The position numbers were made by a program, and so were the translations under genes. Positions 24,551-33,595 of a stretch of DNA of 64,000 nucleotides are shown in pieces. The notes under the pieces were generated by a model. It had not been told where the DNA came from. It did not search any database and saw only the letters and a program-made list of their open reading frames with translations. The DNA is from Tolypocladium sp. Sup5 PDA-1 (Eukaryota; Ascomycota; Sordariomycetes; Hypocreales; Ophiocordycipitaceae). The DNA is taken from assembly GCA_000750105.3 (NCBI GenBank), contig JPHH03000041.1, positions 124,001-188,000 on the forward strand, written 5' to 3'. The number at the start of each line of letters is the position of its first letter. Positions within the stretch are counted from its first letter, which is position 1.

Positions 24551-25171
24551 ATTCTTGATACCCCTTCCCAATTGGTAATGCGTTTACGATGCGGAGGTTT
24601 TTACACGGGGGGTTCAGGGATTATGAGATGATTAGATTTTGCGCTTGCTTTGCATTTCACGGTTACGACAGGGAACAAAAAGCTAGGTGGCCTACCTGGA
24701 TTGTGTACTTTAATGAGTTAAGGGAATAAGACAACGGAATCGAACCGATTGCCTCTGCCACTCGCTTGTGAAGTCGTGAACTTGTAATACTTGCTCGTAG
24801 TGAAATAATACTGGTGCAGTGAGCGCTTCTGATGCCGGTACCTTGCACTTTACTAGCCGTTGAGAATCTCATTCCAGCTCGAAGTAATAGAGAGGAACGG
24901 CAAGGAACGGCAGGAATAACAAGGAACTGCGAGGAACGGCAGGGAACGGCAGGAATATCAAGGAACGGCAGGAATAGCAAGGAACTGCGAGGAACGGCAA
25001 GGAACGGCAGGAGTAGCAAGTAACTGCGAGGAACTGGGGAAGGGTGGGGAAATACAAGGTTAGATAGAGCCTCCGCACACCGGAAGGGATAAAGGCAATA
25101 ATAGCGTTTGTATTGTTTTGATCTTTGTGATCCTTGTTGGTTGTACGCTTAACTATAGCAAGTCATATTCA
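24551..25171. other. Convergent region with minisatellite
   Basis: 620 bp between the HSP70 and EMI1 stops. The first 340 bp look like HSP70 3' UTR and spacer, and the minisatellite at 24894-25039 is the only structured element. A lone box-B-like sequence on the minus strand (24736-24746) has no cloverleaf around it. Confidence 0.6.
24894..25039 (+). repeat. Minisatellite of 15 units, 9-10 bp each
   Basis: Fifteen head-to-tail units of 9-10 bp: GGAACGGCAA, GGAACGGCA, GGAATAGCAA, GGAACTGCGA and close variants. The order GGAACGGCA / GGAATAnCAA / GGAACTGCGA / GGAACGGCAA recurs, so a higher-order period of about 39 bp is visible. No open frame uses it convincingly. Confidence 0.92.
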
Positions 25172-25891
25172 TCACGACGCCTTGTCGTAGCCCAGTCCTT
25201 GCCGTACGTCTCTCCTCCTCTCCGACTCCATCTTGCGCCACTCATCGTCGCTGACAACCGGCGCGTCAACCGCCTCGGCAAACGCGGTTCCTGGCTGCAC
25301 CCTTTGGCCGCGGCTCTCCCAGACGTCCTCGCTGCTGGGCCTGCCGGGGCCGTACTTGGCGTGTTCCTTTTCGCGGTAGTGGGCGCGGACCATGTTCTCC
25401 TTGAGGTCGCCGGTGTAGGACTTTGTGCGCATGCAGAACCAGAAGTCGTCCCATTGCTCGGAACAGGAGCGCATGGAGCCGTAGCGGTAGACCGAGTTGA
25501 ACTGGCCGCCGAGGGAGTTGCAGGACCAGGCGAGGTCGAAGGCCTGGCGGCAGGACATTTCGGTGGGGAGGAGGGCTTCGGAGAGGGCGTCGCCGGGGGG
25601 CGCGGAGGGAGGAGGGGGGATGGCTTTGGGGGAGGCTTTGAGGGAGAGCCAGGATGATATTGATGACGGTGAGGATTGCTCTTGTGACGAGGAGGCGGAG
25701 GAGGCGGAGGCGGAGGAGTTGTTTGGCGCGGCGGTCTCGTCGTTCTTGAAGAGGTCAAAGAACCTTTGGATCTCGGGGTCTACCGGCTCGTTTGGCGCGA
25801 TGTTTTGAGCGGAGGAGGGTTTGGGGGTGGTTTGATCTGGTGTCGGCTCTGATGGCTTGGGGGCCGATGTTGAAGCCCAGAGCCAGCCCAT
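25172..25891 (-). CDS. EMI1: Emi1-like DUF3128 protein
   Basis: Single exon, 239 residues from the only suitable ATG (MGWLWAS...). The frame is open upstream to 26107 but lacks another ATG. The N-terminal half is low complexity (Ser, Pro, Ala) and probably disordered. The conserved domain at about residues 130-190 reads MSCRQAFDLAWSCNSLGG, then VYRYGSMRSCSEQW and DFWFCMRTKSY. The paired cysteines are the DUF3128 signature of yeast Emi1 (early meiotic induction 1), a small, mitochondria-linked protein needed for full IME1 induction. The domain resembles twin-Cys helix-hairpin proteins of the intermembrane space, but location is inferred. It shares a 468-bp divergent promoter with YME2. Confidence 0.85.
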   Translation of the reverse strand: MGWLWASTSAPKPSEPTPDQTTPKPSSAQNIAPNEPVDPEIQRFFDLFKNDETAAPNNSSASASSASSSQEQSSPSSISSWLSLKASPKAIPPPPSAPPGDALSEALLPTEMSCRQAFDLAWSCNSLGGQFNSVYRYGSMRSCSEQWDDFWFCMRTKSYTGDLKENMVRAHYREKEHAKYGPGRPSSEDVWESRGQRVQPGTAFAEAVDAPVVSDDEWRKMESERRRDVRQGLGYDKAS

Positions 25892-26359
25892 TGCGACGAG
25901 GTTATGCGAATGTACGGGTCGAGATGGCTGTATATCGACCGTCGTCCGAGGCGTCGTTTTGTCGGAGTCTGTGCTTATAGGAGTCGGAGTCGCAATCCGG
26001 CCAACGCTCGCAGGGTCTCGAGAAAGGGAGTAGACGGAATGGCGCGGGGTGGAGGAGGCCGTTGATAAGGAGCAGAGTCTCGTGATGGCTGCAGGTTCAG
26101 TGTGCAAACCACATCCAATGAACGTCGTATCGAAATTCGTCCATCATTTCGCGATCAGGGTGCTCCAGCGATTCATATGCGGATGAATAGATTTGCCGAT
26201 CTCCGTCGACTGCACATAAAGCAAGCGATGACCTCATTGGCGGTGGAGCTGGCATGCTGCTTGTAGCTTGGTTGCGACCCAGCGATGCCAGCTCCCACGC
26301 AGCTACATACACACTTGCAATCTTCATGAGGCATACCCAGCTGTAGGCGACCCTTCGCC
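25892..26359. promoter_or_regulatory. Divergent promoter, EMI1 / YME2
   Basis: 468 bp separate the two start codons, so the genes must share or abut promoters. I see no recognisable factor site; part may be the EMI1 leader. Confidence 0.5.
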
Positions 26360-29042
26360 ATGATTCCCACGCGAGGATTTGCGTCTCTGGCGCTGCGGCC
26401 GGGCGCGAGGTCGCCAATGCTGGCCCCGCGACAGCCATGCCTCCTCGCCAGCGCGACAGCCCGACGGCGCGTCGACCACGGCCTGCTCCGTCGACCAGCC
26501 AGCCGCGCATGGGAGAGCACGTCGATATCCGAGGAAAAGGAGACGGGCCACTTTTCCGTCAAGCCCAACGAGTCGCTCTTGTTCTTCGACAGTGAGTATC
26601 TGCCCCTGCTGCGCCCTCTCCGTTTATACCCAGCGCCTGACGTGGGGAGTCCCGCAGACATCTTCCCCATAAAGCTGAGCGCCGTGCTCAGGCTGCCGTC
26701 TGATTCGGACCGCGACCTTGTCGACCTGCTTCGACGGTTCGACAGCTCGTCGCTGTCGATACTGGACCCGATTCGGCTGGTCAAGAGGGCGATCCCCGAG
26801 GACATGAAGCTCAAGGTCACGGAGATTATGCCGCGGCTCAAGGACGGCGGCGCGTTCGTCAAGGTGCAGCACGATGCGAGCATCAGCCCCTCGGAGATTG
26901 AAAGTAGGTCAAAACGGAGCCTCGTGTGTTTGCAGCAGTACTGACATATTATTCCCTGTAGGTACGCTTTGCCAGAAGCTGGAGGAGCAGCCGCTGAAGC
27001 CGTGGTTCAGCCCCTTTCGAGGAATCAAGGCCCGCCTGGTCCGAGGCAGCCCCTGGCTCGAAGATCTCTACAGGTTTCCGTCGGCCCTCGTCAAAGCCGA
27101 GTTTTGTGCCACGGAACCGGGAGCCACGCCCGCGGAGCTGTCGGAGGAGATCCTGTACGGCCTGTTCCGCAGGTACGGCAAAATTGCCGATATCCTGCCC
27201 CAGCCGTGGGACTCCAAGGAGACGCCGAGGTACGCGCAAATCGGCTTCCCCCGGATACGAGACGCCATCATGGCGCGCAACTGCCTCCACGGCATTGTAA
27301 TCACCGAAGCCATGGGTGGCGGAAAGGACGGGACGGTCCTGCGGCTCTCGTACGTGAAGCGCGTCAAGGCGCACAGCATCTGGAACTGGCTCACGAGCCA
27401 TCCACGCATCGTCATACCGATAATTGCAGCTCTGATTGCGGGCGCGTCGGTCATCATCTTTGATCCCATCCGCAAGTTCTTCATCAAGGTTCACGTGCAA
27501 CACTCGCTGCGCTTTACGGAGTCGCGCATCTACAAGTGGTTCAAGTCGCAGACGGACAGCTTCACCTTTGGCCGCAGGAAGGAAATGGATGGATTGAGCA
27601 CCGTCTGGAACCACCGCCGCGATCTCATTGAGCAGCTTCAGGGGTGGCTCGATGGCAGCTCAGACACCTTCATCGTGGTCACCGGCCCCAGGGGCTCAGG
27701 AAAGGTTGAGATGGTCATGGAACAGTCGCTCGCTGGACGCAAGAATGTCCTCATGATTGACTGCAGACCCATTGTGGATGCTAGTGGCGAGGCGGGCACA
27801 CTCCGACGTCTGGCGGGCGCTGTTGGATATCGCCCCATATTCTCTTGGGCCAATAGCATGAGCAGCATGATTGACCTCGCCGTGCAGAGCACAACGGGCG
27901 TCAAGGCTGGCTTCTCCGAGACGCTCGAGTCACAGGTCAACAAGATCCTGCACTCAACCGCCACTGCACTCAAGGAGGTGGCCCTCTCTGGACGGACGAG
28001 CAAGGACAAGGACGCTGCCCTCTCCGAGGATGCCTTCTTGGAGGCACATCCCGAACGACGGCCCGTCATCGTCATCGACAACTTCCTGCACAAGAACGAG
28101 GAGAAGACGATTGTATATGACAAGATCGCAGAGTGGGCTGCCTCGGTTGTGCAGAACAACGTCGCCCACGTCGTGTTCCTGACGAGCGACACCTCCTACT
28201 CGAAGCCCCTGTCCAAGGCAATGCCCGACCGGGTCTTCCGCAGCATCTCCCTCGGCGATCTCGACCACGGCGTGGCCAAGAACTTTGTCATCAGCAGGCT
28301 GGAAGACGACCAGCGGCTGGAGGCAGAGGCCCAGGAGAAGGAGGGCGCGAAGCCACGGGTGCGGCCGAACTTGACAGGCCTGGACGAATGCATCGAGACG
28401 CTGGGCGGGCGCCTGACGGATCTGGAGTTCCTGTCCCGGCGCATCAAGGCTGGCCAGAGCCCCCGACAGGCCGTGGATGAGATTGTCGGCGAGAGCGCCA
28501 CGGACATTGTCAAGATGTTCCTCCTCGCCAAGACGAGCGACGACGACAAGAAGTGGTCCACGCAACAGGCCTGGCACCTCGTCAAGGCCCTCGCCGAAAC
28601 CCCCTCGCTGCGCTACAACCAAGTCCTCCTCTCGCAGACCTTCTCCTCGTCCACCACCGCGTCCGCCGCCGACGGCGAGGCCGCCCTTGAGGCCCTCGCC
28701 AGCGCGGAGCTCATCTTGCTGAAGTCGCACCAGGGCCGCCCGCAGCTCATCCGCGCGGGCAAGCCGCTGCACCAGGCCGCCTTCGCGGTGCTCGTGCGCG
28801 ACCGCGTGCTCCGCGCCAAGATGGACCTCGCGGTGCTCGGCGAGATGGCCAAGGTCGAGGCCCGCGGTATCGAGGCCGTCGAGGGCGAGCTGGCGCTGCT
28901 GGCTGGGCTGCCGCGGCAGACGAGTGAGACGAGCGGCAGGGTGACGTACCTGCTGGGCAAGCTGGACGCTGGGCAGCGGAGGATCGGGGAGCTGGAGAGG
29001 GAGATGGGCGGGCTGAAGAAGGTGCTCAACGAGGAGTTTTGA
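26360..29042 (+). CDS. YME2: Mitochondrial escape protein 2 (Yme2/Rna12)
   Basis: Exons 26360-26591, 26658-26903 and 26962-29042 encode 852 residues. Yme2 is an integral inner mitochondrial membrane protein that affects mtDNA maintenance, nucleoid organisation and mtDNA escape. Evidence: an Arg-rich, Ser/Ala-rich N-terminus fits a transit peptide; splicing restores NESLLFFDNIFPIKLS, a family hallmark; an RRM-like region lies near residues 205-280 (LYGLFRRYGKIADILPQPW); one membrane span lies near residue 310 (IVIPIIAALIAGASVIIF); then comes an AAA-like domain with P-loop GPRGSGK near residue 400 and a coiled C-terminus. The introns are 66 and 58 bp. The length agrees with fungal Yme2 proteins (about 850). 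Confidence 0.93.
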
Positions 29043-29537
29043 GGAGTCGACGGGAAGGCCTGGATATGCTGGAGGGTTGGTTCCTTTTGTCGTGGGCGCA
29101 CGTGTACACCATTCGGCGCAGAACTGTCAGGCAAGGAGCGTTGTAACTGAAGAAAGGGGGTCGTGGATTAAATACCCTCCCCAGAACCTACTGAAACCTA
29201 CGTCACTACACACATACAGACACACCAAAGCACTCGAACAGTTTGTGGAAAATCTCTTATGAAAGCTCAAAACAAAACCCCATCGAGTAGGTGATTGGAT
29301 ATAGTACGCAGCACAGGAAGTATCATCTCGTAACGCGTCAACAATCTCTCAGCGCAGCCTTCAATCCCGTCCATAACTCCAACGATATAAACCCATCCAC
29401 ACAGGGGCTGCCTTGACCACGCACTTCAAGGGCGAGAGAAGGAAGTGTCAGAATATGTACAGGTTTCGAAGTGGTTCCCCGCCAGGTATCTCTTTTCGTT
29501 GCGCAGACGGAAGGGAGTGAGAGGGGAGGATACGGCC
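29043..29537. other. Convergent 3' intergenic region
   Basis: 495 bp between the YME2 and MIF2 stops. No gene or repeat seen; presumably both 3' UTRs. Confidence 0.5.
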
Positions 29538-31641
29538 TTAGTATCCGAGTGCCATGGTGGATTGCTCCTGCGAGGGGTCGGCCCGGTGGGCCTGGACCTC
29601 GGAGGCCTGCGCAAAGAAGATGCGGCTGGGGTTTTCGTAGTCGTTTGTGATGCTGTAGTAGTTTCCTAGACGCACAGTTAGACATCCACTGCATTGCAAG
29701 GCATGAAAAGGGGGAAACTCACCTCTCGGGACAAACCACGTTCCGCCGGCCGAGATGCGAAACTGCGCCTCGTTTATCGTCACCAGCACCTTGCCGTAGT
29801 GCACAAAGAAGACCATGTGCATCTTTCGCGAGTTCTTGGGCCGCTTCTCAGACCCGGGCGGCAGGTCGACGACGCCCGCGCCCATGAAGGGCATCGTCAG
29901 CGTCTTGGCGAAGCGGAACGTCGCGTCCTTGATGTCCGACGTCTGGATCGCGTCGGCGGAGATGGCGATGCGGTCGTCCATGACCTGCACCGGCTCGTCG
30001 TCGGCGGGCGGGTGCTCCTCGTGCTCGGGCTCCCACAGGACGATCTCGCCCGTCACGGTGCCCGGGTTCATTTCCCACTCCTCCAGCTCCTCGTCCTCCT
30101 CGACGGCGTGCTGGTGCTTCGCCTTGGCCTTGGTGCGTGTGTTGCTCCTCGGCGCGCGTTTCGACGGCGGTGCGTCTTTCGGGACACGCACAATCTCCTT
30201 GATGGTTGGCAGGACGAAGCCGCCATCGTAGAACATGTCGTCGCGCTCCTCGTCCTCCCGGATGATCTGCTCGCCTCGCCAGTAGTCGACGGGTTTGTAC
30301 GAGTGTCTGCCTGACCGCGTCTGCTTCATAGCGTCCGCATCGCGACGTACAGAGACCAAGCCGCGCGACTTGGGCATCGGTGGGCCCCGCTGTAGGGCCA
30401 CGAAGGACGTCTCGCCCGCTTCTTCCCCTGCATCCGGCTGCTCCTTTGCCTTTCGGCCCGGCGGCCTGCCTCTCGCTTTGGGCTTGTTGTCCGTCTTTGC
30501 GGCGGGCGGTGGTTTTGTTGCCTTGGCCTTGGCTGCTGCCGTCGCTGCTGGGACTGCTTTGACTGGCGCTGGTTTCGGGGCTGCTGGTTTCAGGGCTGCT
30601 GGTGCTTTGGTGCGTTGCCTTTTTGCTTGTCTCGGCTCCTCGTCCTCTTCCTCTTGCAGTTCCTCGACGTCATCACCGCTGGTTGAGTTCCTAAGTGACC
30701 GCCGTTTCTTTGACCCGCGACTCGCTTGTGAATCCTCGTTCCGGTGCTCTTGGCGTGGTGGCCGCCCCCTGCGTCGCTTCACAGGCGGCTCGTCCTCCTC
30801 TGGCTCCTCTTCTGGTTCTTCCTCAGGGGCGCCTCCAGAGTCAACATCGGCATCGTCGTCATCATCATCGGCGCCCATAGCGTCGACCATCTGCAGCGAC
30901 TCCTCCACCATGTCCTCGACATCCAAGTGGTCAGCCAGGACCGAGTCGTCATCGTCGTCGTCGTTGCCGTCGTCGTCGTCGTCGTCGTTGCCGTCGTCGT
31001 CGTCGTCGTCGTCGTGTCGTCTTGTGCCGTTGACACCGTTCACCTTGCCCCTAGCGCTCCCGGCCCTCGACTTCTCCGACCTACCGGTAAAGTCCAGTCT
31101 CCGGGTCACCGTCACGTCGCGCTCCCCGCCGATGGAGCGCCGCGTGGGCGACGACAGCCGTTCCACGAGCGGGTTCTTACGCGCAGGGGATTTCAGGCTC
31201 GTCTTGATGGGCGACCGGCTCTTGGGGATGGGGAGCTTGATGTTGCGCTGGTTCCTCAGCAGCGTCCGAGGCCCGGGTCCACCGCCTGGGGGAGGAGCGT
31301 TAGTCCCAGCACTGCGCGTCTGCTCCTGGTGCTGCTCACTCGATGCAATCTCCATGTCTTCGCTCCCAGAGTCGTCTGCGCCGTTGGTCGAGGCGGCGGC
31401 CTTTTGCGGCGAGGAGAAGATGGTCTCGAGGGGCGGCATACCATGCTCGTCGCGCTCCCCGCCATCCGGTAAGAAGACGCCCGTTTTCCTGTCTCGCGAG
31501 TCAGAGATGCTCTTTTTGATGCTGCATCTCTGTGCAGCTGATGCGCCAGTATGGGCAGAGCATCACCTACCGTCCTCGAACGCCAAGCTCGTGAAAGGCC
31601 CGGGGCTCGGCCGCCTCTCCGCGCCTCGCGCGCGGCGCCAT
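29538..31641 (-). CDS. MIF2: Inner-kinetochore protein Mif2/CENP-C
   Basis: Exons 31641-31571, 31488-29723 and 29665-29538 encode 654 residues. CENP-C binds CENP-A nucleosomes and links centromeric chromatin to the outer kinetochore. The N-terminal exon supplies the conserved block FHELGVRGRKTGVFLPD then GERDEHGM, the Mif2 N-terminal motif that contacts the Mis12 complex. Next are a Ser/Arg/Pro region, long Asp and Glu runs (about 180-255), two AT-hook-like motifs (KRRRGRPPR near 258, KARGRPPGRK near 360), the CENP-C motif RSGRHSYKPVDYWRGEQ (about 413-430), and a C-terminal cupin dimerisation domain (about 520-640). Removing the 57-bp intron 29666-29722 restores the cupin strand VPRGNYYSITN. 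That intron is stop-free and in frame, so retention would not truncate the protein. Confidence 0.94.
30944..31020 (-). repeat. Imperfect GAC/GAT trinucleotide tract in MIF2
   Basis: Runs of GTC/ATC triplets on the plus strand encode three Asp blocks broken by Gly-Asn in the acidic region of Mif2. Such tracts are prone to length change. Confidence 0.85.
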
Positions 31642-32315
31642 GGTCGGAGCAGTTATGCGGGTCGTCTGCACGAGGCAGCGGCGTCTATTTGTCTTGGTCG
31701 TCGTTTAAGCAAAAAAGCATGTGCAGAAATTGCCCTTGCTTCGATCGAGATTTCGTGCCGGGGTTGTCGTCGTCTGTTTGCGACAAGTTGCAATGGGCGA
31801 CGCGCCTCGATGTCTTGTTGACGTGTTGAAGATGCGCGGGAGCTTTTTGGCAGGTGGGGCTGGGGGTGGTTGCTGTTGCTGTTCCTGGCGGGCTGTTGGC
31901 CCTGCCTCGAGTTGGCACGTGTTTCCGCCCGCTTAACGCGTTGAAAGGTACATGTGCAGTGCCGCTTTGTGAAAGGCCACTGTACGGAGCTGTGATAGCA
32001 CCTGTAGGAATTGCTCACAGCGTGCGTTTGGGACCAGATGCTAAAATGGCGACGGAGCTAGTCCTCTTTCGCGTATCCACTGATGGACGCGTCGAGGGGC
32101 CTGACATCAACCGCTGAAGCGAACCTCACCTTAATTCACGGCTGCCATCATTCTTGCCAAACCTCACAGCTCCTCCAATTCACCATTCGCAACACCCCTT
32201 TTGCCTCCGTTTTGGCCTCTGCAAGAGCCCAAGACTCTTATCCGTCGATTCTTTACCAGTGGTCCCTTCAATCCCCTAGTCGTCGCACCGGCGCACCGGC
32301 GCATCGACTTACCCC
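31642..32315. promoter_or_regulatory. Divergent promoter, MIF2 / RNase H2A
   Basis: 674 bp between two start codons. No coding frame or known site is evident. It contains a half-match TACGGAG (31982-31988) to the dyad found in other gaps. Confidence 0.45.
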
Positions 32316-33353
32316 ATGGAGGAACCCGCAGACGACGTCGCCGCCCTCGAGGCATCACCACCCTCCTCGGCCGTCTTCCTCCCGCCCTCGGTCCACACGC
32401 AAACCCTCCTCTCGGGCGCATCCTACTCGCACTTCTCGCCCATCCCGCCCGACCTCCTCGCTCCCTCCGACCCCTCGAACCCGTCCTCTGCGCCGCCGCC
32501 GTGCGCCCTGGGCGTCGACGAGGCCGGTCGCGGGCCCGTCCTCGGCCCCATGGTCTACGGCGTCTTCTTCCTCCCGCTGCCGCTCTCAGACCCGCTCCTC
32601 CGCGAGGCGCACCACTTCGACGACTCCAAGGTCCTCACGCCCGCCGTCCGCGCCGCCCTCATGAAGGCCCTCTGCACGCCCGGCTCCGACCTGCACGCCT
32701 CCTGCGGCTGGGCCACGGCGGCGCTGTCCGCGCGCGACATCGGCGCCAACATGATGCGCCCCGTCGCCGCTTACAACCTCAACGCCCAGGCCATGGACGC
32801 CACTGTCGAGCTCATCAAGGGCGTCTACGCGCGCGGCGTCAACGTCCAGGAGATCTACGTCGACACCATCGGCCAGCCCGCCCCCTACCAGGCCAAGCTG
32901 CAGCGCGTCTTCCCCACGGCCAAGATCACCGTCGCGAAAAAGGCTGACAGCCTGTACCCCTGCGTGAGCGCCGCCTCGGTCTGCGCAAAGGTCACGCGCG
33001 ACGTCGCTCTCGAGGAGCTCTACCGGGCGCGCGGAGACGAAGCAGCGGACGGCGAGGGCGGCGACGGGGCCATGGCATGGGGCTCTGGATACCCGTCGGA
33101 TGCGCGCTGCGTGGGCTGGATGAGGAGCAACATGCACCCCGTGTTTGGATGGGGCCACGAGTGTCGCTTCAGCTGGGGCACGGCAAAGGACATGCTCGAG
33201 GGCAAGGGCAACGGCGTCAAGGTGGACTGGCCGCTCGACGACGACGGCGAGACGAGCAGGTTAACGGATTTCTTCACGGCTGGCACGGGGGACAGCGAGT
33301 CGAACGAGCTGGGGACGTGGTTTGGCACACCGGCAGGGCTCGAGGCATTCTAG
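32316..33353 (+). CDS. RNH201: Ribonuclease H2 catalytic subunit A (Rnh201)
   Basis: Single exon, 345 residues. RNase H2 removes ribonucleotides from DNA and degrades RNA in hybrids. The type 2 RNase HII fold is clear: catalytic GVDEAGRGPVLGPMVYG with Asp near residue 68, FDDSKVLTP, an Asp in EIYVDTIGQP, and the conserved KITVAKKADSLYPCVSAASV with CAKVTRD. The C-terminal region (YPSDARCVGWMRSN, then HPVFGWGHECRFSWGTAKDM) matches eukaryotic subunit A. An N-terminal extension of about 60 residues is Pro/Ser-rich. It converges with SEY1 after 240 bp. Confidence 0.95.
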   Translation: MEEPADDVAALEASPPSSAVFLPPSVHTQTLLSGASYSHFSPIPPDLLAPSDPSNPSSAPPPCALGVDEAGRGPVLGPMVYGVFFLPLPLSDPLLREAHHFDDSKVLTPAVRAALMKALCTPGSDLHASCGWATAALSARDIGANMMRPVAAYNLNAQAMDATVELIKGVYARGVNVQEIYVDTIGQPAPYQAKLQRVFPTAKITVAKKADSLYPCVSAASVCAKVTRDVALEELYRARGDEAADGEGGDGAMAWGSGYPSDARCVGWMRSNMHPVFGWGHECRFSWGTAKDMLEGKGNGVKVDWPLDDDGETSRLTDFFTAGTGDSESNELGTWFGTPAGLEAF

Positions 33354-33595
33354 GCGTTTTTGGTTTCACACGGGGTCACGATCACACACGGCCATGTAGA
33401 ACAGGGCGGGCATTAGAGGGTCGTGGCAATGTAATGGACACATTGGACGCTGGCAGATTATATCAAGCATGTTTGTTTTGTTTTGTTTTGTTTTCACTTA
33501 AACATTATTTCGTATCCTACCTACCCGCTATGCGTCCCACTCACTCCGTCCAGGTGGTCCCAACAGCTGTTTTTTTTTTCCAGCGACGTCGTACA

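Noticed and set aside
23402..24571. 389-residue minus-strand open frame opposite HSP70 (and another at 22424-23296).
   Set aside because: Shadow frames produced by strong C-ending codon bias of HSP70; their translations are Leu/Val/Asp/Gly-rich with no domain.
24736..24746. Possible minus-strand tRNA: GGAATCGAACC is a perfect reverse box B.
   Set aside because: The flanking bases do not form an acceptor stem or anticodon arm, the T-stem has a mismatch, and no box A lies at the right distance.
24894..25039. Repeat array considered as CRISPR-like or telomeric.
   Set aside because: Units are 9-10 bp, contiguous and without spacers, and do not match the fungal telomere TTAGGG; it is an ordinary minisatellite.
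30295..31821. 508-residue plus-strand frame across MIF2.
   Set aside because: Antisense of a low-complexity acidic protein; the Ser-rich translation mirrors the Asp runs and no family is recognised.
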